Assembly: GCA_027486345.1 (NCBI GenBank)
Contig: JAIXPH010000045.1
Span: 31,050 to 95,049, forward strand
Direction: 5' to 3'
Source: Paracoccaceae bacterium
Lineage (GTDB): Bacteria; Pseudomonadota; Alphaproteobacteria; Rhodobacterales; Rhodobacteraceae
Length of the DNA: 64,000 nt
Shown here one piece after another: positions 9,932 through 18,488 of this stretch (the stretch's first letter is position 1; every line of letters starts with the position of its first letter). The position numbers and the translations under genes are program-made. The notes under the pieces were generated by a model. It worked only from the letters and a program-made list of their open reading frames with translations. It was not told the origin of the DNA and made no database searches.

Positions 9932-10684
9932 ATGACCCGACTGGCCGTCCTGTCCGACATTCATGGCAACGCCGATGCCTTGACGGCGGTGCTGGCTGAT
10001 ATGCTGGCCTTCTCGCCCGATCTCATGATCAATCTGGGCGATGTGCTGTCTGGTCCCCTGGACCCGATGGGAACGGCTGCGCTGCTGGAAGGCGTGCCGA
10101 ACCTGACGGTGATGGGAAATCATGACCGCTGGCTCTTGGACCCCGCCCGCCGCAACAAGGGGTGGGAGGCATGGACCTATCCCAAGCTGGACCGCATGAC
10201 GCTGGGCTGGGTCGCCGGATTGCCCACAGGTCTGGTGATCGAGGATGTCATGGCCTGCCACGGCACGCCGCGCAGCGACACCACCTATTGGCTGGAAACC
10301 GTGGGGACGGATGGCGAGGTGCACCGCGCCGATCCCGCCGCCATCGCGGCTGAAATTGAGGGACGGCCGCAACGGCTTTATCTCTGCGGCCATACCCACC
10401 GCGCCCGCGTGGTGCGGTTGGACGACGGGCGGATGGTGATCAATCCCGGCTCTGTCGGTCTGCCCGCCTTTGACGACGACACCCCCCGCCCGCATCGGGT
10501 TTGTGCCGGGTCCCCCCATGCGAGCTACATGATCCTTGATCGGCAGGGGGACGATTGGGCGGTGACGCACCGTTTGGTGCCCTATGACACGGCGCGCATG
10601 ATCGGGCTGGCTCAGGCTGCCGGGGCCAAGGATTGGGCGCAGGCGTTGGAAACGGGGTGGGTGGACAAGCCTGCGGTTGGTTGA
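9932..10684 (+). CDS. Metallophosphoesterase family protein (YfcE-like)
   Basis: LSDIHGNADAL, NLGDVLSGPLDP, VMGNHDRW, CGHTHRA motifs. Confidence 0.92.
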   Translation: MTRLAVLSDIHGNADALTAVLADMLAFSPDLMINLGDVLSGPLDPMGTAALLEGVPNLTVMGNHDRWLLDPARRNKGWEAWTYPKLDRMTLGWVAGLPTGLVIEDVMACHGTPRSDTTYWLETVGTDGEVHRADPAAIAAEIEGRPQRLYLCGHTHRARVVRLDDGRMVINPGSVGLPAFDDDTPRPHRVCAGSPHASYMILDRQGDDWAVTHRLVPYDTARMIGLAQAAGAKDWAQALETGWVDKPAVG

Positions 10685-10695
10685 CCGCACAGGAG

Positions 10696-10746
10696 CGGGG
10701 GGCCAGCCCCCCGCAGCCCCCCGGGATATTTGAAGACAGAAAATGA
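10696..10746. repeat. Candidate dispersed intergenic repeat (GGGGGCCAGCCCCCCGCAGCCCCCCGGGATATTTGAAGACAGAAAATGA)
   Basis: C/G-rich inverted part followed by CCCCCCGGGATATTTGAAGACAGAAAATGA; I recall similar intergenic units in Rhodobacteraceae genomes. Confidence 0.45.
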
Positions 10747-10757
10747 AGTAGAGAGGC

Positions 10758-11492
10758 TTAGGCGCCGAATAGCCGATAATAGAGGCCGTCAGGCAGGAAC
10801 TGCGACAGCCGGAACACCCATTGGAAGGGTGTGGGGAAACTGCGGCTGAAACCGCCCCGGTCCATATGGGCGAACATGATCTCCGCCGCTGCCTCAGGTT
10901 CCATGATCTGGGGCATCTTGAAATCGTTCTTGTCGGTCAGGCGGGTGCGGATGAAGCCGGGGTTGGCCAGTTGGACCCGAACCCCCGTGCCGCGCAGATC
11001 GCAATGCATCGATTCCGCCAGCGACATGCAGCCCGCCTTGGACGCGCCATAACCGATGGCCCCCGGCAAGCCACGAAAGCCCGAAAGCGAGCCGGTAATG
11101 ACCACATGTCCCCGGTTGCGGGCCACCATGCCCGGAACCACCGCCGCCATCACCCGCGCGCAGCCGGTCAGGTTGACGTCGATCATCGTCTCGACGGCTT
11201 TGGCGTCCCACTCTTGCGACTTGGTTGGCCAATAGACGCCAGCCAAAAAGACGACACCATCCAGATCACCCAGCGACCCCGCCGCCGCCTGCACGCTTGC
11301 GCTGTCCGCCACATCGCAGGGCAAGGCGGTCGCCTTTGGTCCAACCTCTGCCACTGCCTCAGCCAGCCGGTCCGCGCTGCGGGCGGAGAGGATCACCTGC
11401 GCCCCGGCACGCGCCAAGCGCTTGGCCAGCGCCAGACCCAACCCCTCACTCGCGCCGACCAGCCAGTAGCGCTTGCTCTGAAAATCGGTCAT
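10758..11492 (-). CDS. SDR family NAD(P)-dependent oxidoreductase (RpoE-ChrR-associated)
   Basis: YWLVGASEGLGLALAKRLARAGAQVILSAR, YGASKAG active site. Confidence 0.92.
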   Translation of the reverse strand: MTDFQSKRYWLVGASEGLGLALAKRLARAGAQVILSARSADRLAEAVAEVGPKATALPCDVADSASVQAAAGSLGDLDGVVFLAGVYWPTKSQEWDAKAVETMIDVNLTGCARVMAAVVPGMVARNRGHVVITGSLSGFRGLPGAIGYGASKAGCMSLAESMHCDLRGTGVRVQLANPGFIRTRLTDKNDFKMPQIMEPEAAAEIMFAHMDRGGFSRSFPTPFQWVFRLSQFLPDGLYYRLFGA

Positions 11493-12061
11493 GCCGCGGC
11501 CCGCCGTTCGACCGGGCGCATGGTGGCCACCAGCTCCGCGACGGTGATCCCGAATTTGGAAAACTGGCTGCGGTTCATGATGGTGCCGTTGTCCATCAGA
11601 TACATCCAATCCACCACGTCCAGCACATGCCCCCCCGCCTCGTCGTCCAGCTTGATGCGGTAGCGCAGGCAGACGCCCGGCCCTTCGACGACGCCTTGGC
11701 CTGTGCCCACCACATCGGGCGCTTCGGCACGGATGGTGCCGTCATTGCCCAGCGTCAGCTTCCAATAGCGGTCCTGCACGCGGCCGCTGTCATAGTGGAA
11801 AACCTCTTGCAGGGTGCCGGTGTTGCCCTCCCAACTGCCCTCCATATCCGCGACGAAGCGCGAGGCGACCTTGCCCGTGGGGCCATAGATCACCCCTTCG
11901 CAAAGGATCGGGCCAGAGAGGTGGCGGCGCAGATCGAACGCCGGGCCACGCCCGGCCAGATCGGCGGGCTTCTGGCTGCGGAAACTGGTCACGCGCATCA
12001 CCACCACGATCAGGATGATGGCAACGACCGCTCCGGCAAGGAATGGGACGAGGGGGGACAT
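11489..12061 (-). CDS. DUF3833 family protein
   Basis: N-terminal TM helix; LSGPILCEGVIYGPTGKVASRFVADMEGSWEGNTGTLQEVFHYDSG...RYWKLT; 4-nt overlap with SDR gene. Confidence 0.85.
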   Translation of the reverse strand: MSPLVPFLAGAVVAIILIVVVMRVTSFRSQKPADLAGRGPAFDLRRHLSGPILCEGVIYGPTGKVASRFVADMEGSWEGNTGTLQEVFHYDSGRVQDRYWKLTLGNDGTIRAEAPDVVGTGQGVVEGPGVCLRYRIKLDDEAGGHVLDVVDWMYLMDNGTIMNRSQFSKFGITVAELVATMRPVERRAAA

Positions 12062-12064
12062 GGT

Positions 12065-13306
12065 TCAGACCTCCGGCACGTCGGTGAAGAACAAAAGGCC
12101 CAGTGCGAAGACCTTCAGGATGCAGGGGATAATGGCGTAAAGCAGCGACAGCATGGCCAAGGCGGCAGCGCTGTTGGTCGCGCCGGGGTTGAACCCGACC
12201 GCGCCCAGCAGCGGCAGCAGAACCGCCGCCGCAAGGGCGAGCGAGAGTTTCGACACAAAGGCCCAAAGGCCAAAGGCCGCGGCCTCGGTCCCGGCCAGAT
12301 GCGACAGACGGCGGGCAAAGATGGCGGGCAGCAGCGTGTTATCCGCCCCCAGCGCCGCGCCAGAGGCGATGCAGATCAGCGCGAAGGGGAGCAGCGCCCC
12401 CGCGCCCAAGGTGGCGGCCCAAAGAAAGGTGGCAATCGCCAGCCCCATCGCCGCCAGCAGGACGTTGCGCGCGCCATATTTTGCGGCAGCGCTTGACCAG
12501 AACGGGGTGGAAATTGCGGCCGACAAGAAGAACAGCAGCAAAAGCCAGCCCTCATCCCCCGGCGCTTGCAGGCGGCTTTCGACAAAGAACAGGAAAAGGG
12601 TCGAGGTGACGGCGACAGGCGCAGAATTCAGCAGCGCGATCCACAACAACCGACGCGCCAATGGGTCCGCCAGCACCGGGCGGAAGGCCGCCCAGCCAGC
12701 AGGCGGGGTTGCCCCCGCCGCGCGCCATTCCGGGGCCATCAGCGCCACGGTGACCAGCGTCAGACCGGCAAAGATCAGGGCGAACAGCGCCAACGGGCTT
12801 GCGCTGACCCCTGCCAGCGCCACCGGCGCGACGGCGGCAAGGCAGACACCCACCAACGCCCCGCCCTCGCGCCAACCGGCAAGGCGGATGTGGCCTTGTG
12901 GACCCATCGCCCCGGCCCGGGTGACGCCTTGGGCGTAGAAACAGATGCTCAGGAAGGACCACGCGCTGAACACGGCCAGCATGGTCAGGGCGAACCACGC
13001 CAAGGGGCCGATCGGCGCGGGCAGGGCAAACAGCCCGACCATCCCCAAGGCCATCGCCCCCGCCGCGACTGCGACCCAAAGCCCCCGTCGCGCGCGGGTG
13101 ATCCCGGCCAGCCAACCCAGCACCGGGTCCTGCACCACATCCACCAGCCGCAGCGCCGCCAGCACCAGACCGAGTGCCGCCAGACTGACACCGTATTGGT
13201 CCACAAAGAACTTCGGCGCATGGATATAGATCGGCAAGCCTGCCATCGCGATCAGCCCGCCGAACATCCCCCACACCCAAAGCCGTCTGTCCGCCGCCCC
13301 TGTCAT
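12065..13306 (-). CDS. MFS/GPH-type transporter
   Basis: Multiple TM segments, GLPIYIHAPKFFVDQYGVSLAALG...RLVDVVQDPVLGWLAG motif of the GPH family. Confidence 0.88.
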   Translation of the reverse strand: MTGAADRRLWVWGMFGGLIAMAGLPIYIHAPKFFVDQYGVSLAALGLVLAALRLVDVVQDPVLGWLAGITRARRGLWVAVAAGAMALGMVGLFALPAPIGPLAWFALTMLAVFSAWSFLSICFYAQGVTRAGAMGPQGHIRLAGWREGGALVGVCLAAVAPVALAGVSASPLALFALIFAGLTLVTVALMAPEWRAAGATPPAGWAAFRPVLADPLARRLLWIALLNSAPVAVTSTLFLFFVESRLQAPGDEGWLLLLFFLSAAISTPFWSSAAAKYGARNVLLAAMGLAIATFLWAATLGAGALLPFALICIASGAALGADNTLLPAIFARRLSHLAGTEAAAFGLWAFVSKLSLALAAAVLLPLLGAVGFNPGATNSAAALAMLSLLYAIIPCILKVFALGLLFFTDVPEV

Positions 13307-14055
13307 CGGCTGACATCCTGTGCAGGCGGTTCGGGGCGGTTGCGGAAGGTGACCCCCTTCAACGCGAGTTTCAGCGCCTGCCAATGGATCAGCGCCAAGA
13401 CCCGGCGCGAGCCAAAGGGGCGGCGCAGGCAGGCGCGCAGGATGCCAAAGTTGGTCAAGGGCACGCGCGGCCCGATCAGGTTGGTGAACAACCCGCCGTT
13501 TGCCGTGGAATAGTCGATCCAGATTCCGATCCGATCCGCACGCAGGTCAAAGCGGAAGGCATAGCTGCCCTCAACCGGTTGAAACGGCGAGACGTAGAAC
13601 AGCTTTGTCGCGGTGATGGTGTCGGTGCGGGTGATCGGGGCCAGATCGTCGCGGTGGCAAAGATAGCTGTGACGGTCGCCATAGGTGTTCGACACCTCGG
13701 CAATCACCACACGCAAATCGCCCGCCGCGTCGTGGCACAGCCAAAAGGACACCGGGTTGAACACATGGCCCAAGACGCGGGGCTGACCCATCAGCAAAAT
13801 ACGCTCCGCCCCCGGCAAGCCATGCTCGGCCAACACCTGCCGCACCCAGGCCGTGCCGCGCCCTTGGCCCTTTGGCCCGCCGAAATCCACATCATGGATG
13901 GCGGTCAGATTGGCGCGGTTGCGGGAAAACAGGCGAGGGCCGACCGACTGATCCGGGTCCAGCAGCAGGTAATCCACGGTGTAGCGAAAGGCATTCGCCA
14001 CCGCGCCCTTGCGGCCGTGGAAGGTTTCGCCCCGGATCAGATCGACCGTTTTCAT
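13303..14055 (-). CDS. DUF1365 family protein
   Basis: GETFHGRKGAVANAFRYTVDYLLLDPD...GHVFNPVSFWLCHDAAGDLRVVIAEVSNTYGDRHSYL. Confidence 0.9.
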   Translation of the reverse strand: MKTVDLIRGETFHGRKGAVANAFRYTVDYLLLDPDQSVGPRLFSRNRANLTAIHDVDFGGPKGQGRGTAWVRQVLAEHGLPGAERILLMGQPRVLGHVFNPVSFWLCHDAAGDLRVVIAEVSNTYGDRHSYLCHRDDLAPITRTDTITATKLFYVSPFQPVEGSYAFRFDLRADRIGIWIDYSTANGGLFTNLIGPRVPLTNFGILRACLRRPFGSRRVLALIHWQALKLALKGVTFRNRPEPPAQDVSR

Positions 14056-15350
14056 GCGGCCAATTGCCCCTCAGCCGTGCGGGCGCGCATCGCCTGCACC
14101 ACGTCATAGGCGCTTGCAAAGCCGTCCTCATGGAAACCGTTGCGCATCCACGCCCCGGCAAACCACGTGTTCTGCGTCCCGTTCATCGCGCGGATGGTCT
14201 TTTGCGCGGCCAATGCCGCCACATCATAGACCGGGTGATGGAAGGTGGTCACATCGTCGATCAACTCATCCCGGATGCCACCGTTGGAGTTCAGCGTCAC
14301 AAAGATCGGGTCATCCATCGGGATCGGCTGCAACGAGTTCATCCAGTAGCTCAGATCAATCCGCCCGCCCGCGCCGCCCGCAGGCTCGACATAGGCCCAG
14401 CTTGACCAGCATTTGCGGCTCTTGGGCATGACGACCGGATCGCGGTGCAGGATCGCCTCATTCGGTTGATAGCGGATCGCCGACAGGGCGGCGCGCTCTT
14501 CGGGCGTGGCGTCGGACAAAAGCGCAAGCGTCTGGTCGGAATGGCTGGCGAAGATCACATCATCGAACAGTTCCCATTCCGCGCCCGTGGCCCGGACCAG
14601 CACACCCGCCGCCGAGCGCTGGACGGCCGCCACCGGGGTGCCAAGCCGCAGGTCCACGCCGCGCGATGTCAGGCTGGATTGCAGGCGGCGGACATATTCG
14701 ATGGACCCACCCCGCACCGTGTACCACTGGTGCTGGCCGTTCACCTGCATCAGGTGGTGGTTTTCAAAGAAGCGCACCAAGGCCTGCGCCGGAAATTCAA
14801 GGATTCCCGTTGTCGGCGTGGACCAGATCGCCCCGGAAAACGGCGTGATGTAGTAGTCGCGGAACCAGTCGCCGGTTCCCAAACGCTCCAGCAAACCACG
14901 GATCGTCAGCGCGGGATCGGTGGCATGGGCGGCAGCGTGCTTGTTGAAATGCGCGATGTCGCGCAGCATCCGCAGGAAGCGCGGGTTGATAAGGTTCTTG
15001 CGCTGGGCAAACAGCGCGTCCAGCGACGCAAGACCATATTCCACCCGCCCGCCATCCAGAGACGCGCCAAAGGTCATGGTGCTTTCGGTGTAGGGCACCT
15101 CAAGCGTGTCGAACAGGCGCAGCAGATGCGGATAGTTGACCTTGTTGAACACGATGAAGCCGGTATCCACCGGCTGATCGCCGCGCTTGCCGCCCAGTTT
15201 GGTGCGGGCATGGCCGCCAAGACGGTTCTCGGCCTCGAACAGGACGACAGAGTCATGGTCTGCCAGCAGATGCGCGGCGGCCATGCCGGCGATTCCGCCC
15301 CCGATGACGGCGATACGGCGTGGGGCGGAACCAAGGGATTCGAACGGCAT
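14052..15350 (-). CDS. FAD-dependent (amine-oxidase-like) oxidoreductase of the RpoE-ChrR-linked operon
   Basis: IAVIGGGIAGMAAAHLLADHDSVVLFEAENRLGGHARTK; VDTGFIVFNKVNYPHLLRLF; 4-nt overlap with DUF1365. Confidence 0.92.
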   Translation of the reverse strand: MPFESLGSAPRRIAVIGGGIAGMAAAHLLADHDSVVLFEAENRLGGHARTKLGGKRGDQPVDTGFIVFNKVNYPHLLRLFDTLEVPYTESTMTFGASLDGGRVEYGLASLDALFAQRKNLINPRFLRMLRDIAHFNKHAAAHATDPALTIRGLLERLGTGDWFRDYYITPFSGAIWSTPTTGILEFPAQALVRFFENHHLMQVNGQHQWYTVRGGSIEYVRRLQSSLTSRGVDLRLGTPVAAVQRSAAGVLVRATGAEWELFDDVIFASHSDQTLALLSDATPEERAALSAIRYQPNEAILHRDPVVMPKSRKCWSSWAYVEPAGGAGGRIDLSYWMNSLQPIPMDDPIFVTLNSNGGIRDELIDDVTTFHHPVYDVAALAAQKTIRAMNGTQNTWFAGAWMRNGFHEDGFASAYDVVQAMRARTAEGQLAA

Positions 15351-15378
15351 GCAACAACTCTCCTGCGGGCTACAGTCC

Positions 15379-15407
15379 TTTTACGCCCGTTTCGCTGCCT
15401 TGGATCA
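15379..15407 (-). promoter_or_regulatory. Putative RpoE (ECF11-type) promoter of the divergent operon
   Basis: Minus strand TGATCC-N18-TAAAA; -10 lies ~29 nt from the ATG at 15350. Confidence 0.7.
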
Positions 15408-15449
15408 ACAGCCCTGCTCCCGCATGTCGTGAAAACTTTCCCGACGTGG

Positions 15450-15478
15450 TGATCCAGCCGATGCGGCCTGTCGTAGAA
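15450..15478 (+). promoter_or_regulatory. Putative RpoE (ECF11-type) autoregulatory promoter of rpoE-chrR
   Basis: TGATCC-N18-TAGAA. Confidence 0.7.
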
Positions 15479-15588
15479 CCGTCATGATGTTCGATGCAGG
15501 CCAGACCGAAAAACTGGATGCGGAGCCGCCCGCGTGGCCATATGCTACGCCGGGACAAGAGGTTACGCGCCGGAAGGAAGGCCCTGCC

Positions 15589-16134
15589 GTGCAGGCATCG
15601 GACGACATGACGGATTGGGCCGGGTTGATGGCGCGCGTCCGGGATCATCAGGACCGTGCGGCCTTTGCCGCGCTGTTCCGGCACTTTGCCCCACGGGTGA
15701 AGAGCTTCCTGATGAAATCGGGGGCTGACGCGACCTTGGCCGAAGAATGCGCCCAGGATGTCATGGCGACGCTGTGGCACAAGGCGCATCTCTTTGACCC
15801 GTCTCGGGCATCGGTGGCGACGTGGATTTTCACCATCGCCCGCAACCGCCGGATCGACGCCCTGCGCAAGGCGCGCAGGCCCGAGCCTGAGGAACTGGAT
15901 TGGGGACCAGAGGCGGAACCGGATGGGGCCGACCTGTTCGAATCCCGGCAAGAGACAACGCGATTGGGCGCAGCGCTTGCCCAATTGCCGGACAAACAGC
16001 GCGCGCTGATCGAACGCGCCTATTTCGGTGACCTGTCGCATGGCGAACTGGCTGCCGAAACGGGCCTGCCCCTTGGCACGATCAAATCGCGCATCAGATT
16101 GGCGCTTGAAAAGCTGCGTCAGCAGATGAGTTGA
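15589..16134 (+). CDS. rpoE: ECF sigma factor RpoE (singlet-oxygen response)
   Basis: Sigma-70 r2/r4: AECAQDVMATLWHKAHLFDPSRASVATWIFTIARNRRIDALRK...GLPLGTIKSRIRLALEKLR; GTG 15589 with AAGGAAG RBS preferred over 15484. Confidence 0.9.
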   Translation: MQASDDMTDWAGLMARVRDHQDRAAFAALFRHFAPRVKSFLMKSGADATLAEECAQDVMATLWHKAHLFDPSRASVATWIFTIARNRRIDALRKARRPEPEELDWGPEAEPDGADLFESRQETTRLGAALAQLPDKQRALIERAYFGDLSHGELAAETGLPLGTIKSRIRLALEKLRQQMS

Positions 16135-16149
16135 AGGCGAGACGACGGA

Positions 16150-16800
16150 ATGACAATTCGGCACCACCTGAGCGACCAATTGCTGATGTCCTATGCGGCA
16201 GGCGACCTGCCCGAGGCGTTCAATCTTGTCGTGGCCACCCATGTCTCGCTGTGTGACGACTGTCGCGCGCAACTCGCCGCGTTTGAGGTTGTAGGCGGCG
16301 CGGTGCTGGACCGCTGCGATATGGCCGCGATGGGTGACGAAAGCCTGACGGCCTGTTTCGCGCGGATCGACTCCCTGCCGAATACGCCCGTCAGAGCACG
16401 CAAGCCCGCGCGCCGGAATGGGTTGTTTCCCGCACCGCTGGCTGACTACGTGGGCGGTGATCTGGATCGCGTGAAATGGCGCAGCGTCGGGGCGGGCGTG
16501 CGGCAGGCCATCCTGCCGACGGGCAAGGGTGCCTCGGCGCGGCTCTTGCATATCCCCGCAGGTCAGGCCGTGCCGGATCACGGCCATCGTGGGATGGAAC
16601 TGACGCTGGTGCTGCAAGGCGCCTTCCGCGACGATTCGGACCGGTTCGGTCCGGGTGACGTGGAAATTGCCGATCAGGCGACGGAACACACCCCAGTGGC
16701 AGAGGCCGGCATGGATTGCATCTGTCTGGCAGCCACCGACGCGCCCCTGCGCTTCAACGGCTTGATCCCGCGTCTGGCGCAGCCGTTCTTCCGTATCTGA
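16150..16800 (+). CDS. chrR: ChrR-family zinc anti-sigma factor (cupin C-domain)
   Basis: ATHVSLCDDCRAQLA zinc motif; cupin LLHIPAGQAVPDHGHRGMELTLVLQGAF; directly follows rpoE. Confidence 0.92.
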   Translation: MTIRHHLSDQLLMSYAAGDLPEAFNLVVATHVSLCDDCRAQLAAFEVVGGAVLDRCDMAAMGDESLTACFARIDSLPNTPVRARKPARRNGLFPAPLADYVGGDLDRVKWRSVGAGVRQAILPTGKGASARLLHIPAGQAVPDHGHRGMELTLVLQGAFRDDSDRFGPGDVEIADQATEHTPVAEAGMDCICLAATDAPLRFNGLIPRLAQPFFRI

Positions 16801-16803
16801 CCG

Positions 16804-17331
16804 TCAGCGCAGGAACAGCCGCACGATCAGCACCGGGTCTAGCGGGGCGATATGGCAGGCCCCCTCGGCCAATATCATGTCATGCCGCGTGATGGTTTGA
16901 CCGTTCACCACAGCCTCCCCCAGCGCGAACACGGCCACCAGATCGGCGGCAGGCAGGTTCTGCGCCACCGTCACCACATCCACCTGCGGCAAGGGCAACG
17001 CTCGCGCTGTCATCACGTTGAAATCGGTGGACACCCGCCCCCCTGTTTCCACCGCCCCAACCGCCACATCACCGGGAAACGCCACGGGGGAGAGCGGCAG
17101 ACAGGGCAGATCGATCCCGTCCCCCACCAACCGGAACCCCGGACCATCCAGCACGGTCAGGTTCCGTTCGATGCCGGGAAAGATCGAAAACGGACCATCC
17201 TCAGTGACCGTCGCCATCGACAGCCGCCACAGCATCGCGCCATCCCGATCCGCGCGGGCCAGTTCAACCGTCTCGCCTTTGCCGTTCTTCCAGGGCTGGC
17301 GGATGTAATCGGCGGGGGTCAGTCGTCTCAT
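16804..17331 (-). CDS. HutD/Ves family protein
   Basis: QPWKNGKGETVELARA...WRLSMATVTEDGPFSIFPGIERNLTVLDGPGFRL. Confidence 0.9.
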   Translation of the reverse strand: MRRLTPADYIRQPWKNGKGETVELARADRDGAMLWRLSMATVTEDGPFSIFPGIERNLTVLDGPGFRLVGDGIDLPCLPLSPVAFPGDVAVGAVETGGRVSTDFNVMTARALPLPQVDVVTVAQNLPAADLVAVFALGEAVVNGQTITRHDMILAEGACHIAPLDPVLIVRLFLR

Positions 17332-18488
17332 TCTGCGGCCTGTGGTCCGATCAGCGGCGCAACGCCGGGGGCTGCGATCTCCTCAAAGTCGAAGTTGTCC
17401 AGACGGCGGGCGCGGCGCGTGGCCTTTTCGGTGCTGATCTTGATCTCTTCGATGTCTTTGGATGCCTGCCCGAAGTGGCGGTCCAGATTTTCCACCCGCG
17501 CGCCAAGCCGTTCCACATCGCCATAAAGCAGCGCCAACTCCCGCCGGATCGCCCCCGCCTGTTCGCGCATCCGGGCATCCTTCAGCACCGCGCGCATCGT
17601 GTTCAGCGTGGCCATGCAGGTGGTGGGCGACACGATCCAGACCTTGGCCGCGAAGCCTTCGCGCACCACATCAGGGAAATTGGCGTGCAATTCGGCATAA
17701 ACCGCCTCTGACGGCAGAAACATCAGCGCGCCATCGGCGGTTTCGCCCTCAAGGATATACTTTTCCGAAATCGCCTTGATATGCGCCCGCACCGATCCGC
17801 GCAGCAAACGCTGCGCCTCGGCGGCCTGTTGCGGCGTCTCGGCGCGGCGCAGCGCCTCATAGGCCTCCAGCGGGAATTTGGCATCGACCACGATGGGGCC
17901 GGGCGGCTTGGGCAGGTGGATCAGGCAATCCGCCCGCCGCCCGTTGGAAAGCGTGGCCTGCATCGTATAGGCATCTGATGGCAGCGCCTTTTGCACGATG
18001 TCATTCAGCTGGATCTCGCCAAAGGCCCCGCGCGTCTGCTTGTTCGACAGAATATCCTGCAAGGACAGCACATTGCCCGACAGCTTTTCGATATTGGCCT
18101 GCGCTTTGTCGATGGTCTCCAGCCGTTGATGCAATTCCCCCAAGGATCGCGCCGTGCGGGTGGAGGTGCCGTGCAGCGCCTCGGTCATCTGGCGCTGCAC
18201 ATCGGCCAGACGTTGTTCCATCAGCTTCAGCATCGACGATTGGCTCAGTGCGGTGGTTTCCGACACATGGTGCAAGCCGCCCGCCAGCCGTTCCTGCCCA
18301 TCCGACAGCGATTGTACGCGGTCGGCCATCCACGACACCTCACGCAGCAGCGGTTCGGCCATGCGCCCCGCCCGCGCCGCCGCCCGCAGCGTCAGCAGCA
18401 GCACCACCGTCAGCAGCAGGACCGCCCCGGCGATGGCCAGAACCACGGGATCATTCAGGTCCAGTTGCAGCCCGCCCAGCGTCAGCAT
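17328..18488 (-). CDS. rmuC: DNA recombination protein RmuC
   Basis: LSGNVLSLQDILSNKQTRGAFGEIQLNDIVQ...VVDAKFPLEAYEAL...VWIVSPTTCMATLNTMRAVLKDARM; TGATG overlap with mutL stop. Confidence 0.93.
   Translation of the reverse strand: MLTLGGLQLDLNDPVVLAIAGAVLLLTVVLLLTLRAAARAGRMAEPLLREVSWMADRVQSLSDGQERLAGGLHHVSETTALSQSSMLKLMEQRLADVQRQMTEALHGTSTRTARSLGELHQRLETIDKAQANIEKLSGNVLSLQDILSNKQTRGAFGEIQLNDIVQKALPSDAYTMQATLSNGRRADCLIHLPKPPGPIVVDAKFPLEAYEALRRAETPQQAAEAQRLLRGSVRAHIKAISEKYILEGETADGALMFLPSEAVYAELHANFPDVVREGFAAKVWIVSPTTCMATLNTMRAVLKDARMREQAGAIRRELALLYGDVERLGARVENLDRHFGQASKDIEEIKISTEKATRRARRLDNFDFEEIAAPGVAPLIGPQAAE

Noticed and set aside
15941-15960. GTTCGAATCCC tRNA T-loop-like string
   Set aside because: Lies inside rpoE coding sequence with no cloverleaf around it.
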